In this document: positions 62,138 through 64,000 of the stretch, one piece after another
Layout of the letters: each line of letters opens with the position of its first letter
How positions within the stretch are numbered: position 1 is the first letter of the stretch
Assembly: GCA_009763385.1 (NCBI GenBank)
Contig: CM019824.1
Location: forward strand, 113,106,660 to 113,170,659
Source of the DNA: Coix lacryma-jobi var. lacryma-jobi
Lineage: Eukaryota; Streptophyta; Magnoliopsida; Poales; Poaceae
Reading direction: 5' to 3'
DNA length: 64,000 bases
Translations under genes and position numbers: made by a program
Notes under the pieces: generated by a model
What the model saw: only the letters and a program-made list of their open reading frames with translations
Databases searched by the model: none
What the model was told of the DNA's origin: nothing

Positions 62138-62725
62138 AAGGCTTAGTTCACTTGGCCTAATCCGAGGATTGCCCAAGTTGTGCATGGAGAAGGATCTTGT
62201 TTGCCATTCTTGTAGACATGGGAAAATGGTTGCTGCTCCCCACCACCCTGTGAATCAAGTTTTGACCAAGCGCCCTAGAGAGCTTTTGCATATGGACCTT
62301 GTTGGTCCGGCTCGGGTGAGCTCGGTTGGTGGGAAGTGGTATGTGCTTGTTGTTGTTGATGACTTTTTGAGATATTCGTGGGTTTTCTTTTTAGCTGAGA
62401 AAACTGAGGCTTTCTCTTTTGCTCGCAATCTGATTTTGCGTCTTCAGAATGAGTTCCCTAAGAACTCAATGCGAGCTATTAGAAGTGATAATTGTTCCGA
62501 GTTTAAGAACTCGAATTTTTAGAAGTTTTGTGATTCTTTGGGTTTGGAGCATCAGTTTTCTTCCCCCTAGACACCGCCACAAAATGGTGTTGTAGAGAGG
62601 AAGAATCGGACCCTTGTTGAGATGGCCAGGACGATGCTCGATGAGCATAGGACTCCTAGGTGGTATTGGGCCCACGCTATGACACTGCATGCTACATTTC
62701 CAATCGCATTTTTCTCTGAGGTTTC
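62138..62725 (+). pseudogene. pol: E5 integrase (broken)
   Basis: Pre-integrase CC half intact (VCHSCRHGKM), first Asp (LLHMDLVGP), second Asp (IRSDNCSEF, Gly to Cys after it), then TAG at 62520, another TAG near 62568, and the Glu region (NGVVERKNRTLVEM). A frame shift follows near 62690. Confidence 0.85.
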
Positions 62726-64000
62726 TTGAAAAAGACTTCTTATGAGTTGCATTTTGGAAAACAACCCAAAGTGAGTTATTTAAGAGTTTTTGGTTGCCAT
62801 TGTTTTATACTCAAGAAAGGCAACTTGGAGAAGTTTGAGTCTCATTCTTCTGATGGTGTATTTTTGGGTTATGGCACTCATACTTGTGCATATCGTGTAC
62901 TTAATCTTGATACTAACCGAGTCATGGAGACATCCGATGTCACCTTCGACGAGACCATGGTTTGTCCTTCTTCTAGATTTGAGCGTGCAGGTGATCATGA
63001 GGTTGGCGAACCTCTTTTTGATGATGAGGACGAGGGTGCTGAAGGGATGGATGATCCAGCACCACCTCCACCTGCTGTGCCGCAAGCATCGGCTTCTACT
63101 ACGATGACTCACGGCCCCAACCTCTCTTCATCGACTACTTGGGGGCCGTGGGATCCGCCACCTCGGGCTGTACCTTTTGTACCTGAGGAGGCACCAACTG
63201 CTGTTGAGGGGGAGGTTTCTTCAGCTCGGGAGGTGCCACGACACATTCAGCGCAAACACCCGCCTCAACAGATGATCGGCAGCATCAACGAACGTGTCAC
63301 TCGGTCAAGGTCAAAACAAATCTCTCACTTTGCTCATTCTGCATTTGTTGCTGAATTTGAACCCCGAGATGTTGGACACGCTTTATCTGATCTAGATTGG
63401 GTTAATGCCATGCATGAGGAGTTAGAAAATTTTGAGAGAAATCGGGTTTGGGTTTTGGTTCCACCTCCTCCTAAGTGTCATCCTATTGGGACAAAATGGG
63501 TTTTCAAAAATAAACAAGGAGAAGATGGCCACATTGTGAGAAACAAGGCCAGACTTATAGCCTAGGGGTATAGTCAGAAGGAGGGGATAGACTATGAGGA
63601 GACTTTTGCTCCTATAGCTCGTTTGGTGGCAATTAGGATACTCTTGGCTTTTGCTACATCCAAAGGGTTTAAACTTTTTCAAATGGATGTCAAGAGTGCC
63701 TTCTTAAACGGCTACATAGAAGAAGAGGTGTATGTGAAACAACCCCCCGGTTTTAAAAATCCCAAGTTTCCAAACCATGTTTTTAAACTTCACAAAGCTT
63801 TACATGGTTTGAAACAAGCCCCTAGCGCCTAGTATGATAGGTTGAAAACTTTTTTGCTTGCTAAGGGTTTTAAAATGGGATGTCTGGATAAAACGCTCTT
63901 TCTCCTCAAGCAAGGCAATGACACTCTCTTGGTCCAGATTTATGCGGATGTTATCATTTTTGGTGGTTCTTCTCACGCTTTGGTTGCCAAGTTTTCAAAT
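62726..64000 (+). pseudogene. pol: E5 linker and reverse transcriptase (broken, runs off window)
   Basis: One frame from 62726 with the acidic Pro-rich linker, then RT (HEELENFERNRVW, WVFKNKQGEDGH). Stops at 63563 (TAG) and 63830 (TAG). The catalytic motif at 63941-63952 reads YADV where the family has YVDD, so the second Asp is lost and the enzyme is dead even if the stops were read through. Confidence 0.87.

Larger units (their letters stand above)
34363..64000 (+). mobile_element. E5: SIRE/Maximus-like Ty1/copia element, split by two insertions, runs off window
   Basis: LTR 34363-36296, primer site, gag with a large deletion, knuckle and protease to 38082. It is interrupted by a minus-strand composite (38083-53744), then a short pol piece, interrupted again by E6 (54035-62132), then integrase and RT to the window end. 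Each interruption has a clean 5-bp target duplication, so the pieces belong to one element. Confidence 0.88.

Overview
The window is a grass (Poaceae) intergenic region, made almost wholly of nested LTR retrotransposons. I see no convincing host gene, tRNA, rRNA or CRISPR array. The grass assignment is an inference. It rests on the mix of Tekay/Del-like chromoviruses with 3-4 kb LTRs, Athila/Tat-like elements primed by tRNA-Asp, and SIRE/Maximus-type Ty1/copia elements. The species cannot be named from the sequence.

Layout, left to right. E1 (1-8486, + strand) is a Ty3/gypsy element with 3.1 kb LTRs. It carries a Gag ORF and two protease-like ORFs but no reverse transcriptase, RNase H or integrase. 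E3 (8487-11388 plus an LTR split across 11389-12082 and 25974-26756, + strand) is an Athila/Tat-like element. It has a 264-residue ORF of unknown function, a tRNA-Asp primer site and a triplet of short hairpins. E2 (12083-25968, + strand, target duplication AGCCG) is a young chromovirus inserted in the E3 LTR just upstream of its TATA box. It encodes an extra 202-residue ORF, Gag, protease, RT, RNase H, integrase and chromodomain, with one frame break. Next come a piece of another gypsy LTR (about 26840-27920) and a cut copia LTR (27921-28385).

E4 (27921-34362, + strand) is a decayed SIRE-like copia gag-pol. E5 (from 34363 past the window end, + strand) is a second SIRE-like element inserted in the tail of E4 pol. 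E5 is itself split by two minus-strand insertions. One is a recombined SIRE-like composite at 38083-53744 (target duplication AGAAC; three LTRs; a 545-bp hAT-like MITE in one 3' UTR). The other is E6, a non-coding Athila-like element at 54035-62132 (target duplication CTTGC). E5 pol resumes at 62138 and runs off the end.

The most unusual signals are structural rather than coding. (1) Each of the four complete or near-complete SIRE LTRs has an array of 5-9 hairpins with a near-constant loop (GGGCCACA or GGGCCTCA on the sense strand) and stems that differ but stay complementary. (2) The two Athila-like elements each carry three copies of a hairpin with the same 8-nt loop (ACATGAAG) and compensatory stem changes. 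(3) Three non-autonomous elements have extra internal copies of the polypurine tract; in the Athila-like ones the G-tract is followed by a complementary C-tract. (4) Each family has its own short motif repeated many times in the LTR or nearby (CGGACAGTCCG, CATCGGACGC, GGTCGGCCGACC). No search or folding program was run; all comparisons were made by eye.
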